A DNA stretch of 41,424 bases from Candidatus Paceibacter sp. (GCA_020725175.1 DYFM01000011.1:896-42319), one strand, 5' to 3'. Positions 24,904 through 32,478 are shown, numbered from the stretch's first letter. Notes: generated by a model not told the origin, from the sequence alone. A program made the numbers and translations.

Positions 24904-26931
24904 CTATTGAAAAATAATCTTTCTTACTTTTCGCTCTTCTGAATATACTTCAAGTACATCTCCCACTTCAATCCTTGTCTTTCCTTCAAATCGAAGTCCG
25001 CATTCTGTTCCGCTCGGTACTTCTTTCACTGATTGCTTTCCGGTTTGGCACTCCACCAATTTGCCGGCACCAATGATTTCCCCATCTCGCTTCACCCGAA
25101 TTTGTGCGCCTTTGGCAATTTTTCCGTTTTCCACTCGCCCGCCCACAGTCATAGCTCCTTTTTCTGTTCGGAAAATAGCCAGCACCTTGAGATTCCCGAG
25201 TTCATGGACAATAATTTCAACATCAAGCATTTTCTCAAGTTCGTCTTTGACCCAATTGATCAAATCATAAATCACCGTATAATGCTTGAACGGAATATTT
25301 TTTTCACGCATATCTTCTTCCGCCAACGGAGTTGGATTTACATGAAACCCGATGACGGTTGCGTCCGCTGCCTCAGCCTTATGGACATCATCTTCATTGA
25401 TATTTCCCAAACCTTTACCCACAATACTCACTCCCACCTCATCGTGCTTAATTTTTGATAAAGAACCAATAATCGCTTCTAATGAACCCAACACATCAGC
25501 TTTAATTACCAAATTCATCATTTTTTTACCACCTTCATCTTCGTCGTTTGCGTTTGACTCCACTACATAAGTTTTTTCGGCTCCGGTCTGTTGGGTTTTC
25601 TTTTGTTTAATATCAATTTTTGAAGCCCCAGAAGCACTGCCAATATCCATAATATCTCCCACTTCCGGCGCAACCTTAAATCCGATTATCTGTACCGGTA
25701 CCGATGGTCCAGCCGATTCTACCGGAGAGCCGGTGTAATCTTTCATCGCGCGTACTTTTCCATAAATTTCTTTATTGACTACCAAAGGATCACCAAGCTT
25801 CAGAGTTCCAGCTTGCACCAATACTGTAGCCACCGGCCCCATTCCTTTATCTACATGAGATTCAATAATAGTTCCAACAGCCGGAATAGTCGCGTCAGCT
25901 TTAATAGTTTCTTCGTTCATGTCAGCCACCAAGAGCAACACATCCAACAACTTATCAATGTTGATATTTGATTTAGCAGAAATTTCCACCATAGGAACGT
26001 CTCCACCCCACTCTTCCGGAATAATATTTCGCTGTGAAAGTTCGGTCTTTACTCGTTGCACATCAGCGGTTTCTTTGTCAATTTTGTTGATTGTCACCAC
26101 AAACGGCAACTTGGCAGCACGGATGATCTGAATAACTTCTTCGGTTTGTGGCTTTACCCCGTCATCAGCAGCTACCACAAGAATGGCAATGTCCGCGACT
26201 TTTGCCCCACGACTTCGCATGACAGTAAACGCCTCGTGTCCCGGTGTATCAATAAATGACAAGGCTCGCTCAGCACCGGACTTTGGATCTTTCCAGACGG
26301 TCTGGTAGGCACCAATGTGCTGGGTAATGCCGCCCGATTCTTTATCGATAATATTCGTATGACGAATCGTATCAAGGAGTTTGGTTTTTCCATGATCTAC
26401 GTGCCCCATGACGACAATTACCGGCGCACGTTGCTCTTTGTTTACTGATTTTTTCAAAGCTTCTTCCAATACTTCCCCCTGTTCATCTTGCTTATCAGTC
26501 TCCTCTGAATCACCATCAAGTTTTTGCACACCAAAACCAAGTTCATTTCCAATGATAGAAGCAGTGTCAAAATCAATATTTTGATTTTGGTTGGCAAGAA
26601 TACCGTTTTTCATGAGTTCCATCATCACTTGCGTCACAGGCAATTCCATTTTTTCAGCAAATTCTCGGACGGTAATAATATGTGGAATCAAAATGGTTTT
26701 CCCGGATTCGCGCCGCAATTCTCGTTCTTTTTGTTTCCGCTCTTCTTGCTCTTGTTGACGTTTGAGCTCTAAATCACGTTTGATAAATTTCCATTTTTTT
26801 ATCACTTGCTGTGCTGTTCGATCATCAATTTTGATCGCTTTTTGCCCAATATCAAAACCGTACTGCGGTAAAATTTCAAGTAAAACTTTGGTATTGGTAC
26901 GAAGTTGTCGGGCGAGTTCAGTAACGTTCAT
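24904..26931 (-). CDS. infB: Translation initiation factor IF-2
   Basis: This GTPase places fMet-tRNA on the ribosome and joins the subunits. It is 675 residues with a short N-terminal part. An IF2-N motif ([10 protein letters not shown]) and a charged linker precede a second IF2-N-like segment (about 84-130). The G domain has GHVDHGKT (176-183), DTPGHE and NKID, followed by domains II-IV. I chose the ATG at 26931 because the open frame above it (MIKIASES onwards) is leader sequence made of iterated words. A consensus promoter lies about 90 bases upstream. Confidence 0.97.
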   Translation of the reverse strand: MNVTELARQLRTNTKVLLEILPQYGFDIGQKAIKIDDRTAQQVIKKWKFIKRDLELKRQQEQEERKQKERELRRESGKTILIPHIITVREFAEKMELPVTQVMMELMKNGILANQNQNIDFDTASIIGNELGFGVQKLDGDSEETDKQDEQGEVLEEALKKSVNKEQRAPVIVVMGHVDHGKTKLLDTIRHTNIIDKESGGITQHIGAYQTVWKDPKSGAERALSFIDTPGHEAFTVMRSRGAKVADIAILVVAADDGVKPQTEEVIQIIRAAKLPFVVTINKIDKETADVQRVKTELSQRNIIPEEWGGDVPMVEISAKSNINIDKLLDVLLLVADMNEETIKADATIPAVGTIIESHVDKGMGPVATVLVQAGTLKLGDPLVVNKEIYGKVRAMKDYTGSPVESAGPSVPVQIIGFKVAPEVGDIMDIGSASGASKIDIKQKKTQQTGAEKTYVVESNANDEDEGGKKMMNLVIKADVLGSLEAIIGSLSKIKHDEVGVSIVGKGLGNINEDDVHKAEAADATVIGFHVNPTPLAEEDMREKNIPFKHYTVIYDLINWVKDELEKMLDVEIIVHELGNLKVLAIFRTEKGAMTVGGRVENGKIAKGAQIRVKRDGEIIGAGKLVECQTGKQSVKEVPSGTECGLRFEGKTRIEVGDVLEVYSEERKVRKIIFQ

Positions 26932-26976
26932 ATGGCAAGTGGCAAGCAGCAAGGAGCAAAAAACAAGTGACAATAA
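26931..26976. repeat. Iterated words in the infB leader
   Basis: ATGGCAAGTGGCAAGCAGCA and AGGAGCAAAAAACAAGTGAC follow each other. The same words occur in frame inside metG and uvrA. Confidence 0.65.
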
Positions 26977-27019
26977 GCTCTCGCTAGCGATTTTAATCAA
27001 AAATAAGCAGTTTTAGGTC

Positions 27020-27048
27020 ATTATAGAGGTTTTTAGCCATATTGTCAA
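27020..27048 (-). promoter_or_regulatory. Consensus sigma70 promoter of infB
   Basis: On the minus strand, TTGACA (27043-27048), a 17-base spacer and TATAAT (27020-27025) match the consensus perfectly. The leader to the infB ATG is about 80 bases. Confidence 0.85.
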
Positions 27049-27145
27049 TCCGCCCACAGCAATCACAAGATGGATAGATACTGTGGAACGTTATTTGTAT
27101 AGGTTTATCTACAGTAGAGCTATTTATAAAATTAATTTCTAGGTG

Positions 27146-27310
27146 TAATATTGATAAGCTCACTGAGATGCGGGTCTCAATGAGTAGCCCGTTGGGTCTG
27201 AAGCAGTTTTTTCCCGGCACGGAAGAAATTGTTGACGACCCACCGGGCATTCACATTCCTATATTTTTCCAGATCCTGCTCAAGGGTCTTTTTTTGAGCA
27301 TTTTCGTTTA
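27146..27310 (+). ncRNA. Predicted structured RNA, unit 0 of the array
   Basis: A weak promoter (TAATAT at 27146-27151) leads into two hairpins. The first is 27159-27184, with arms of 10 bp and one mismatch. The second is a long imperfect hairpin at 27187-27248, whose inner stem closes only if G-U pairs on the plus strand are allowed. A terminator-like stem (27277-27283 with 27294-27300) and a T-run end it. The G-U pattern favours a plus-strand RNA. There is no convincing ORF. I do not recognise the RNA family. Confidence 0.5.
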
Positions 27311-27319
27311 GTAATAAAG

Positions 27320-27328
27320 TTATCCACA
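27320..27328 (+). promoter_or_regulatory. DnaA-box-like 9-mer TTATCCACA
   Basis: Exact match between RNA units 0 and 1, just upstream of the unit 1 promoter. Confidence 0.4.
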
Positions 27329-27336
27329 GAATACTA

Positions 27337-27538
27337 TTGACTTTTTTTTCATTATGGTGTATTTTCTGTTTTGTCAGCTGTGGTATGGCGAGGGTTTTCC
27401 CCCGGCCCTTGCCCCCCAGCTGACAATAAATCCGCCTGGCGGATTCCTCCAATCGAGCTCTCATGAGCTCCTTGTGACGGAATCCGCCAGGCACCCCAAC
27501 AAACCTGATAAATAAAATCCTAACCAAGGATTTTTTTG
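27337..27538 (+). ncRNA. Predicted structured RNA, unit 1 of the array
   Basis: TTGACT (27337) and TATTTT (27360) are spaced by 17 bases, giving a start near 27372. A hairpin at 27373-27424 has GTCAGCTG/CAGCTGAC outer arms and an inner stem with one G-U pair. A second hairpin has perfect 14-bp arms (27434-27447 and 27479-27492) and an internal GAGCTC-TCAT-GAGCTC stem. A 7-bp terminator (27515-27533) with a T-run ends the unit. It is about 165 bases long and encodes no plausible protein. Confidence 0.6.
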
Positions 27539-27602
27539 TATTTTCTTTTTTCAGCCTTTATCACACCGAACCTGTTTCGACATAATATGTTTTAAAGTAA
27601 TA

Positions 27603-27745
27603 TTGACAAAAACGTTTTTTTTTTGCTTTTATTCTTTTGTTCCGACCGTACCAAAACTCCTGCAACGGTGCAGGAGGGATGGCCTCGCAACGGTTGGGAC
27701 AACCTGGCTGCGGGGTAGACTAACTTCCTCACCCCGCAGCCCTCA
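27603..27745 (+). ncRNA. Predicted structured RNA, unit 2 of the array
   Basis: TTGACA (27603-27608) is followed by a T-rich spacer and TTTTAT. The RNA would start near 27640. Stems are a perfect 8 bp at 27657-27676 with loop ACGG, GGTTG/CAACC at 27692-27704, and a perfect 10 bp at 27706-27741. The bases ACCGT at about 27645 can pair with the ACGGT of the first loop, giving a possible pseudoknot. No U-tract follows the last stem, so the end is uncertain. Confidence 0.45.
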
Positions 27746-27769
27746 CACACATAAAAATAACTAAAAAAC

Positions 27770-27989
27770 TTGACAAATCCCCTCATTTGTTTTAAAAAGT
27801 GCCTGGCGGCAATCTCCTCCTCAGTACAGCACCGGGGTGTGACAGCTACGGCTGTACTGAGGAAAGATTGGAGAACAGTTCTCTATCCGGGGGCGGAAAC
27901 ATTAAAAGGAGAATACCCCCGATACCGCCACGCCCAAAACATCAAACACCCTCCATGTACACAATTCTGAAGGGTGTTTTATTTTTTAT
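27770..27989 (+). ncRNA. Predicted structured RNA, unit 3 of the array
   Basis: TTGACA (27770-27775) and TAAAAA (27793-27798) are spaced by 17 bases, giving a start near 27805. A long hairpin has 21-base arms (27810-27830 and 27851-27870) with a small internal loop. Two further stems follow: GAGAAC/GTTCTC and a GGGGG/CCCCC stem. A perfect 9-bp terminator (27944-27952 with 27971-27979) and a T-run close it. The length of about 180 bases is like 6S RNA, but I see no diagnostic 6S features. Confidence 0.6.
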
Positions 27990-27995
27990 CAGATT

Positions 27996-28164
27996 TGCTA
28001 TACTACACCTGTACCTGCCACGGTGGGCACTCGCTCCTGAGTGACAGCCAGCCACCGTGGCAGGTACACAAAACACGGCCAGCGAAGAATCTCTCTCCTT
28101 TTCTTCGCCGGCCACTTCCATTCTTTAATTGAACACAACCAACCTCATTCCGGTTGGTTTTTTT
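27996..28164 (+). ncRNA. Predicted structured RNA, unit 4 of the array
   Basis: An extended -10 (TGCTATACT, 27996-28004) precedes a perfect 16-bp hairpin (28011-28026 and 28052-28067) with an inner CACTC/GAGTG stem. A second 13-bp stem with one mismatch follows (28077-28089 and 28101-28113). An 8-bp terminator (28137-28144 with 28152-28159) and a T-run end the unit. No protein is encoded. Confidence 0.6.
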
Positions 28165-28171
28165 ATCCACA
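28163..28171 (+). promoter_or_regulatory. DnaA-box-like 9-mer TTATCCACA
   Basis: Exact match between the terminator of RNA unit 4 and the promoter of unit 5. Confidence 0.4.
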
Positions 28172-28178
28172 AGAACCC

Positions 28179-28336
28179 TTGACAAAAATATTATTTTCAT
28201 ACAATTCGATTTTTGAAGGAGAATCGCTTGTTCTCGAGCGCTGGATCCACGACTAATATACTTCCGCCTCACCCCCACAGTGCCCACCCTCCCTAATTCT
28301 AATTGAAGAACAGTTCTGAAGCTGTTTTTTTTTATT
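28179..28336 (+). ncRNA. Predicted small transcript, unit 5, with possible 22-codon ORF
   Basis: TTGACA (28179-28184) and TACAAT (28200-28205) are spaced by only 15 bases. A short terminator (AACAG/CTGTT, 28309-28326) with a long T-run ends the unit. Inside, AAGGAG (28216-28221) lies six bases before a TTG codon that opens a 22-residue frame (28228-28296) rich in Pro, His and Ser. It may be a leader peptide, a small protein or chance. Confidence 0.45.
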
Positions 28337-28375
28337 AAAATGTTTATATAGGGTTTATAAAAAAGAAATCATACC

Positions 28376-29020
28376 TTAACCATACCTCTCCACATACTCC
28401 TCCACTCTCTTCCGAATCGCAAACTCATTTTCCTCTAAACTCGCATCACTCGTCGCAAACATCACCACCCCCGGCAATACAGTCTGCCAGATCGGGTTCG
28501 CCGGTTCATCGATAATATTTTTGACATACGACGTTACAATACCAATATCACCCTCTGTCGTAGAAACAGTTACAAACGGCACTTGGTCTCTCAGAAGCTT
28601 TTGGTTTGGGAGACCTATCTCCACCCGAGAAATAGACTCCCATGGCGTCATCGACACCACTTCTCCCGTACGATACATGAGATACTCATTGGTAAACAGC
28701 AAAAAGACGTTGTTTCCCATCCGCCAGGCTTTGAGTTTTTGTGCCCCACGCAACAGAAGAATAAAAGCCGGGAGTAAGAGCAAAAGAATCAATAACCATT
28801 TGTTTCTCGAAATCTGCCCCCACATCCACACAAACAAAAACAAGAACGCCGCTCCAGCTACCAGTCGATATAGCCCCCATAAAAACTGCTGCCAACTCGC
28901 TTTGGCTGGGATATAGTGAAACCCTTCTTTATACGCTTCGTGCTTTGGCTTGAGCGCGACCAACTTCACATCATTTGGTAATTCGGAAATTCTTTTTTGT
29001 AAATATACTTGTTCGATCAT
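28376..29020 (-). CDS. Membrane protein with PH-like domain
   Basis: This 214-residue protein has a short cytoplasmic start and two membrane helices (about residues 50-68 and 74-90, with LYRLVAGAAFLFLFVWMW and LLILLLLLPAFILLL). A beta-rich domain resembling bacterial PH domains follows (FLLFTNEYLMYRTGEVVSMTPW, then ISRVEIG). I chose the ATG at 29020 over the TTG three codons upstream. The function is unknown; such proteins are thought to sense or scaffold at membranes. It lies downstream of the terminator of the next gene, so it needs its own promoter. Confidence 0.7.
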   Translation of the reverse strand: MIEQVYLQKRISELPNDVKLVALKPKHEAYKEGFHYIPAKASWQQFLWGLYRLVAGAAFLFLFVWMWGQISRNKWLLILLLLLPAFILLLRGAQKLKAWRMGNNVFLLFTNEYLMYRTGEVVSMTPWESISRVEIGLPNQKLLRDQVPFVTVSTTEGDIGIVTSYVKNIIDEPANPIWQTVLPGVVMFATSDASLEENEFAIRKRVEEYVERYG

Positions 29021-29109
29021 AATGTACAAGGTAAATATGTTTCTAGTATAAAAGAAAAATTTGTTTTATACAAATAGGTAATTATTAATGTACCGTGCTT
29101 GCTCATACT

Positions 29110-29162
29110 AGTAATAGAATCCATAAAAATCAGTTCAATCCGTTTAATCCGCGGTCTATTTT
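29110..29162. repeat. Half copy of the fmt-downstream array
   Basis: TTCAATCCGTTTAATCCGCGGTCTATTTT matches the second half of the array at 21895-21925 in words and order, 7 kb away. Confidence 0.6.
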
Positions 29163-29190
29163 AAATTAAGATATATACTTCTTCATAAAT

Positions 29191-29227
29191 AAAAAAACAT
29201 TCTCCTGATTATAGAGAATGTTTTTTT
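29191..29227 (-). terminator. Intrinsic terminator after the small PH-like gene
   Basis: Perfect 14-bp arms (29191-29204 and 29214-29227) with flanking A and T runs let it work in both directions. Confidence 0.8.
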
Positions 29228-29233
29228 AAAAAA

Positions 29234-29602
29234 CTATTTCTTGAGCAACGCATTATACAATTTTTCCGCCTGTTCAAAATTTTCTCCACCAGACAGTCCG
29301 GCCGCGCGGGTTACTTTCCACTGGTATTCTTTTCCGTCCGTCGTCTTCAAAACAAATAATGCTTCAAGTGCAGTAGCACCGCCACCCTCATAATGCACAT
29401 CAGCAATTTGATCACGCGCGATTTCTTTTTGTTCTTTTACTCCACCCAAAAACATACCCAGGCGGAGCAAGAGCAAACGTTTTTCCGTCAACCCGATTGC
29501 ATGCCCTTTAAACCCTTCAAGCGCGTACATAAACGCTTGCAATGATTCTCCTGACGGAAGGTTATCTTTAAGCGTTTGTTCTACTTTTTTGACAGTAACC
29601 AT
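29234..29602 (-). CDS. Small PH-like domain protein, 122 residues
   Basis: This soluble protein has the order helix, beta-sandwich, helix expected of short bacterial PH-like (YokE-type) proteins. The beta-rich core includes AIGLTEKRLLLLRLGMFLG and KEIARDQIADVHYEGG, followed by LFVLKTTDGKEYQWKV. There is no signal or membrane segment. It is co-oriented with ppa upstream and ends at a strong terminator. The function is unknown. Confidence 0.65.
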   Translation of the reverse strand: MVTVKKVEQTLKDNLPSGESLQAFMYALEGFKGHAIGLTEKRLLLLRLGMFLGGVKEQKEIARDQIADVHYEGGGATALEALFVLKTTDGKEYQWKVTRAAGLSGGENFEQAEKLYNALLKK

Positions 29603-29665
29603 AGGGATAATGTTAAAGAGTTATAATTTACTTGATATCGATATGACTATTGATATCAATACATG

Positions 29666-30199
29666 TTATGAAGACGGAAATTTTTCTCGATATAATTCAA
29701 CTGATTTTTTTACTGCTTGCAAAGCTTGTTCTCTTCCTTCATATCCTTCCACAGTCACCACATCACCTTTCAACTGCTTATAGGTTTCAAAATAATGTTG
29801 CAATTCTTTCAATGTATGTGGATTTACATCCGCAATGTCATTGACATGATCCCAGCGCTTGTCTTTCACCGGCACAGCAATCACCTTATAATCCGATTCG
29901 CCACTGTCGATCATTTTCATTACTGCTACCGGTCGCACTTTTACCAAAATTCCGGTTTGTAATGGATGAGTAGTCAAGACAATTACATCCAGTGCATCCC
30001 CATCTTCCCAAAGTGTTTGCGGTGCAAAACCATAGTCACACGGATACGAAGCCGCGCTGTAATTTACCCGATCAAGCGCGATAAGTCCGGTTTCTTTATC
30101 AATTTCATACTTATTATTGGAAAACTTGGGAATTTCAATGATTACATTGAATTCTTCCGGAGACTTGTCCCCGAGAGTGACGTCATGCCAGAGGTTCAT
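29666..30199 (-). CDS. ppa: Inorganic pyrophosphatase
   Basis: This is a family I soluble pyrophosphatase that hydrolyses the PPi released in biosynthesis. It is 177 residues, normal length. Conserved parts are IEIPKFSNNKYEIDKETG, NYSAASYPCDYGFAPQT, GDALDVIVL with metal-binding Asp residues, and the late DVNPHTLKELQHYFETYKQLK. It is followed by a gene for a small PH-like protein. Confidence 0.96.
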   Translation of the reverse strand: MNLWHDVTLGDKSPEEFNVIIEIPKFSNNKYEIDKETGLIALDRVNYSAASYPCDYGFAPQTLWEDGDALDVIVLTTHPLQTGILVKVRPVAVMKMIDSGESDYKVIAVPVKDKRWDHVNDIADVNPHTLKELQHYFETYKQLKGDVVTVEGYEGREQALQAVKKSVELYREKFPSS

Positions 30200-30257
30200 A
30201 TGTGAGTTTATTAGTTTATTAGATTATTTGTTGATTAGGTTATAGGATATTACTAAG

Positions 30258-30386
30258 TTAACTTGGTTGATCCAAATCATGTCTGGGGCCAGTAAGACTA
30301 CCCGGACACATGGCTTGCTCCTTAAAGCCACACTGGTTACATCTTTTCAGTCCTTCAAATAGACAATCTTTAAACGCAGTATTTTT
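30258..30386 (-). other. In-frame zinc-finger-like tail beyond the stop of the 70-residue gene
   Basis: Directly after the UAA stop of the upstream ORF the same frame stays open for 42 codons. It encodes a peptide with spaced cysteines (DCLFEGLKRCNQCGFKEQAM, then CPG). No start codon of its own fits. It looks like the C-terminal zinc ribbon of a protein cut by a nonsense mutation, or reached by readthrough. Confidence 0.4.
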
Positions 30387-30599
30387 TTAAATCAACTCTT
30401 CTTTAACTTTATTTATTTTATCTGAACATATTTGATGCATTCTAGAATTTGGTTCGTATACTTTTCGGATGTCTATTAAATTCAAATAATAGCCGGCAAG
30501 TATCTGAGCTGTAGCCTGAATTATATCCTGTTCTGAAGGCAATTCTGGAAAATCTGCCTTATTTTGAGAAGTATCTATTTTATTACAATCTTCCAACAT
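30387..30599 (-). CDS. Unknown protein, 70 residues, possibly truncated
   Basis: I do not recognise this peptide. It is helical and acidic, with DIIQATAQILAGYYLNLIDIRK as a likely amphipathic helix. Its start overlaps the stop region of the preceding small gene, which implies translational coupling. The frame continues past its stop with a cysteine-rich tail, so the original protein may have been about 113 residues. Confidence 0.5.
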   Translation of the reverse strand: MLEDCNKIDTSQNKADFPELPSEQDIIQATAQILAGYYLNLIDIRKVYEPNSRMHQICSDKINKVKEELI

Positions 30600-30600
30600 G

Positions 30601-30896
30601 TTAAAAATTTCCTAAATCTGCAGCTTCCAAATCCATATAATCTGCAACAATACTCACAGTATTTTTATTAGAATATGAAACAGTACAGTCTTCTTCCCCA
30701 AACTCTTCAAGCAGTTTATTAGAGAGTAGACCTATTACATGTTGATCTGGAGATTTGCGAAGCTTTAATGTTAAAAATTCAACAAAAAGTAAGGTAAATT
30801 TTCTTTTTTAACTATTTTTTCTTTTCCATCATTTATTTCTTCTTTTTTACCTGCTCCGGCATCAGAAAAAATCGTAGATGATTCTGCCTTACTCAT
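30601..30896 (-). pseudogene. Small gene with a -1 frameshift
   Basis: The first 32 codons (MSKAESSTIFSDAGAGKKEE onwards) run in one frame to an A-rich stretch at about 30795-30812. The sequence then continues sensibly one base back, with KFTLLFVEFLTLKLRKSPDQ and onwards to EAADLGNF and a stop. The total length (296 bases) is one short of a multiple of three. The join holds a run of six A followed by G, so slippage is conceivable, but it is not in the classical A-AAA-AAG register. A sequencing error or decay is as likely. The function is unknown. Confidence 0.45.
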
Positions 30897-31020
30897 ATTT
30901 ATAATTTTTAAGTGAATTATAATAAAAGCGTAGCAAAAATTTGTGGGAATTGCAAGGTGGTGTTGACACTATACACAGACACCTTCCACCCAAGGCGGAC
31001 ATGCATCCCCCCCGCCCCCT

Positions 31021-31079
31021 TCCCCTATGAAAGAACAGGGGCATCTCCCCTCCTTAACGAGGAGGGGTAGGGGGTGGTG
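31021..31079. repeat. Left hairpin repeat of the second DUF559 unit
   Basis: CTCCCCTCCTTAACGAGGAGG and the following GGTAGGGGGTGGTG form a hairpin with a CACCCC flank. Its reverse complement closely matches the right-hand repeat at 31491-31538. A second, weaker stem (CCCCT/AGGGG) sits just outside. The repeat supplies the last codons and stop of the DUF559 gene. Confidence 0.8.
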
Positions 31080-31464
31080 CACTTCTTTTAAGAAGTTCAT
31101 CACAAACATAGTTAATATCAATCACTATCGACTCAACATCTTCTAATACTTTTTGATGGTGGTACCGTCTTACAAAACAACCGTTTCGTTCCAAAAATTC
31201 CTGACGCTTCTTATCTCTTTCCAGAGCACCCTCTTCAAAATGTGAAGCACCGTCAATTTCTATAACGAACTTTAATGTTGGGCAGTACAAAGCAACAATA
31301 TACGGTCCAATTCCGTGTTGCCGTCTAAATTTGTAACCTATCTGACTATTCTTCAACCTGGTCCAAAGAATAATTTCCGAAGTGGGTGCATTGTTTCTCA
31401 AATCTCTTCTTCTCTGTTTGAATTTCTTGTTGTTGTAAAACTTGTTCGTAATTCGATATTGCAT
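31054..31464 (-). CDS. DUF559 (Vsr-like) protein, probably inactive
   Basis: This 136-residue protein is a second DUF559 member. It has FKQRRRDLRNNAPTSEIILW, KFRRQHGIGPYIV and FVIEIDGASH. The Asp normally seen in the IVDFYCP motif is Ala here (IVALYCP), and the late RFRN-type motif reads RRYHHQKV. The catalytic centre may therefore be damaged. The last ten residues (SAPPPTPPR region) are encoded by the flanking hairpin repeat. It shares only family-level similarity with the copy at 23.6 kb, so the two are separate acquisitions. Confidence 0.82.
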   Translation of the reverse strand: MQYRITNKFYNNKKFKQRRRDLRNNAPTSEIILWTRLKNSQIGYKFRRQHGIGPYIVALYCPTLKFVIEIDGASHFEEGALERDKKRQEFLERNGCFVRRYHHQKVLEDVESIVIDINYVCDELLKRSAPPPTPPR

Positions 31465-31490
31465 AGAGCCTCCTAATAATTACTATTCGT

Positions 31491-31538
31491 AAACCACCCC
31501 TTGCCCCTCCTTGTTGAAAGAGGGGAGATTGAATCATT
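31491..31538. repeat. Right hairpin repeat of the second DUF559 unit
   Basis: AAACCACCCCTTGCCCCTCC followed by TTGTTGAAAGAGGGGAGATTGAATC is the inverted partner of 31043-31079. It touches the stop codon of the methyltransferase gene. Confidence 0.8.
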
Positions 31539-31539
31539 G

Positions 31540-32478
31540 TTACTCCAACTTCCTCCCCAACACCACATACCCCTGCGCCTCCACCCACTTGCCGACTGCA
31601 TACATTTCCAAAAGCCCGTACAGCTCACAAACCGCAGTCGAATACGGATGAGTTTTCTTTTTCAACCAATACAATACTCGATTAAACAGACGAAGAAAGA
31701 AAAACTTATTTTGTCCCTGCAACTTCTCGTAAAATTCATCTGGATGAACAAAAAAGCTAGCCCAAAAGGCGGTTCGCATTGAGAGAATTTCAAAACCGGC
31801 CGCTTCAATCATCTCCTGCTGGGTAAGTTTTGAATATAATGAAATATGAAACTCTGCATGTGGATCGACATTCAGTCCGCGGTCAAACAGATAACGGCGA
31901 ATATAGGCATGTTTCCCCAGTTTTGATTCATTAAACATAGCCAACACTCCTCCCGGTCGCAACACCCGATGCAACTCTCGCAACCACTCCGGCACTCGCT
32001 CGACATGACCAAAGACATCCGATGTATAAATTGCGTCAAAAGAATTGTCAGGAAACGGAATGTGCACACCATCGTACCACTCCACCTCTGCCCAGACCCC
32101 ATATTGTTTCATCTTCTCGCGCGCCAAATCTACTTGCAAGCGTACGACATCAATCCCCACCACATCCGACGACCGCCCAAACATTTTTTTAAAATCAACC
32201 AACGTTGCTCCTGTCCCACAACCCACATCAAGAATCCGAAACGGTTCTTTTAGTAAATCACGTTCACCACGATTTGCATACCTGCCAACTTGCCGACTTG
32301 CCAACCTTATCCAACGATACAAAAACCACTTCTTCGGATAAAACAACAGCTTCAACCAATCTTTCCAGACGACTTGTTCTCCCAAAAACACCGGCGGTGT
32401 ATCCCAAATTTCCGCGCCGTCTGTAGTGACACCGCCCCATTGTTTTGGAGAAGAATTGTGTACTAACTTGTCGTTCAT
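31540..32478 (-). CDS. Class I SAM-dependent methyltransferase
   Basis: This is a 312-residue methyltransferase of the UbiE/Methyltransf_11 type. Motif I is DVGCGTG (84-90), with VVGIDVVRLQVDLAREK after it, an Asp-containing DSFDAIYTSDVFGH and the post-motif LRPGGVLAMFNESKLG. The substrate is unknown. A C-terminal helical region with YWLKKKTHPYSTAVCELYG may bind it. Residues about 59-69 (LASRQVGRYAN) are encoded by iterated words identical in type to those at 241-300. The annotated end is against a DUF559-type hairpin. Confidence 0.85.
   Translation of the reverse strand: MNDKLVHNSSPKQWGGVTTDGAEIWDTPPVFLGEQVVWKDWLKLLFYPKKWFLYRWIRLASRQVGRYANRGERDLLKEPFRILDVGCGTGATLVDFKKMFGRSSDVVGIDVVRLQVDLAREKMKQYGVWAEVEWYDGVHIPFPDNSFDAIYTSDVFGHVERVPEWLRELHRVLRPGGVLAMFNESKLGKHAYIRRYLFDRGLNVDPHAEFHISLYSKLTQQEMIEAAGFEILSMRTAFWASFFVHPDEFYEKLQGQNKFFFLRLFNRVLYWLKKKTHPYSTAVCELYGLLEMYAVGKWVEAQGYVVLGRKLE
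32276..32312. repeat. Iterated words inside the methyltransferase gene
   Basis: On the minus strand GGTTGGCAAGTCGGCAAGTT and GGCAGGTATGC are read in frame. They share the words of the array beside dus 32 kb away. Confidence 0.65.

Noticed and set aside
27592-27786. Minus-strand protein of 64 residues
   Set aside because: The frame crosses strong hairpins and a promoter of RNA unit 2 and has no ribosome-binding site or natural-looking sequence.
27801-27811. Start of a 5S rRNA gene, because TGCCTGGCGGC matches the E. coli 5S beginning
   Set aside because: None of the internal 5S signature or the closing complementary end is present; the match is confined to these bases.
27146-28336. Integron cassette array with attC sites
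   Set aside because: The hairpins lack paired RYYYAAC/GTTRRRY ends, there is no integrase gene in the window and the units have own promoters and terminators.
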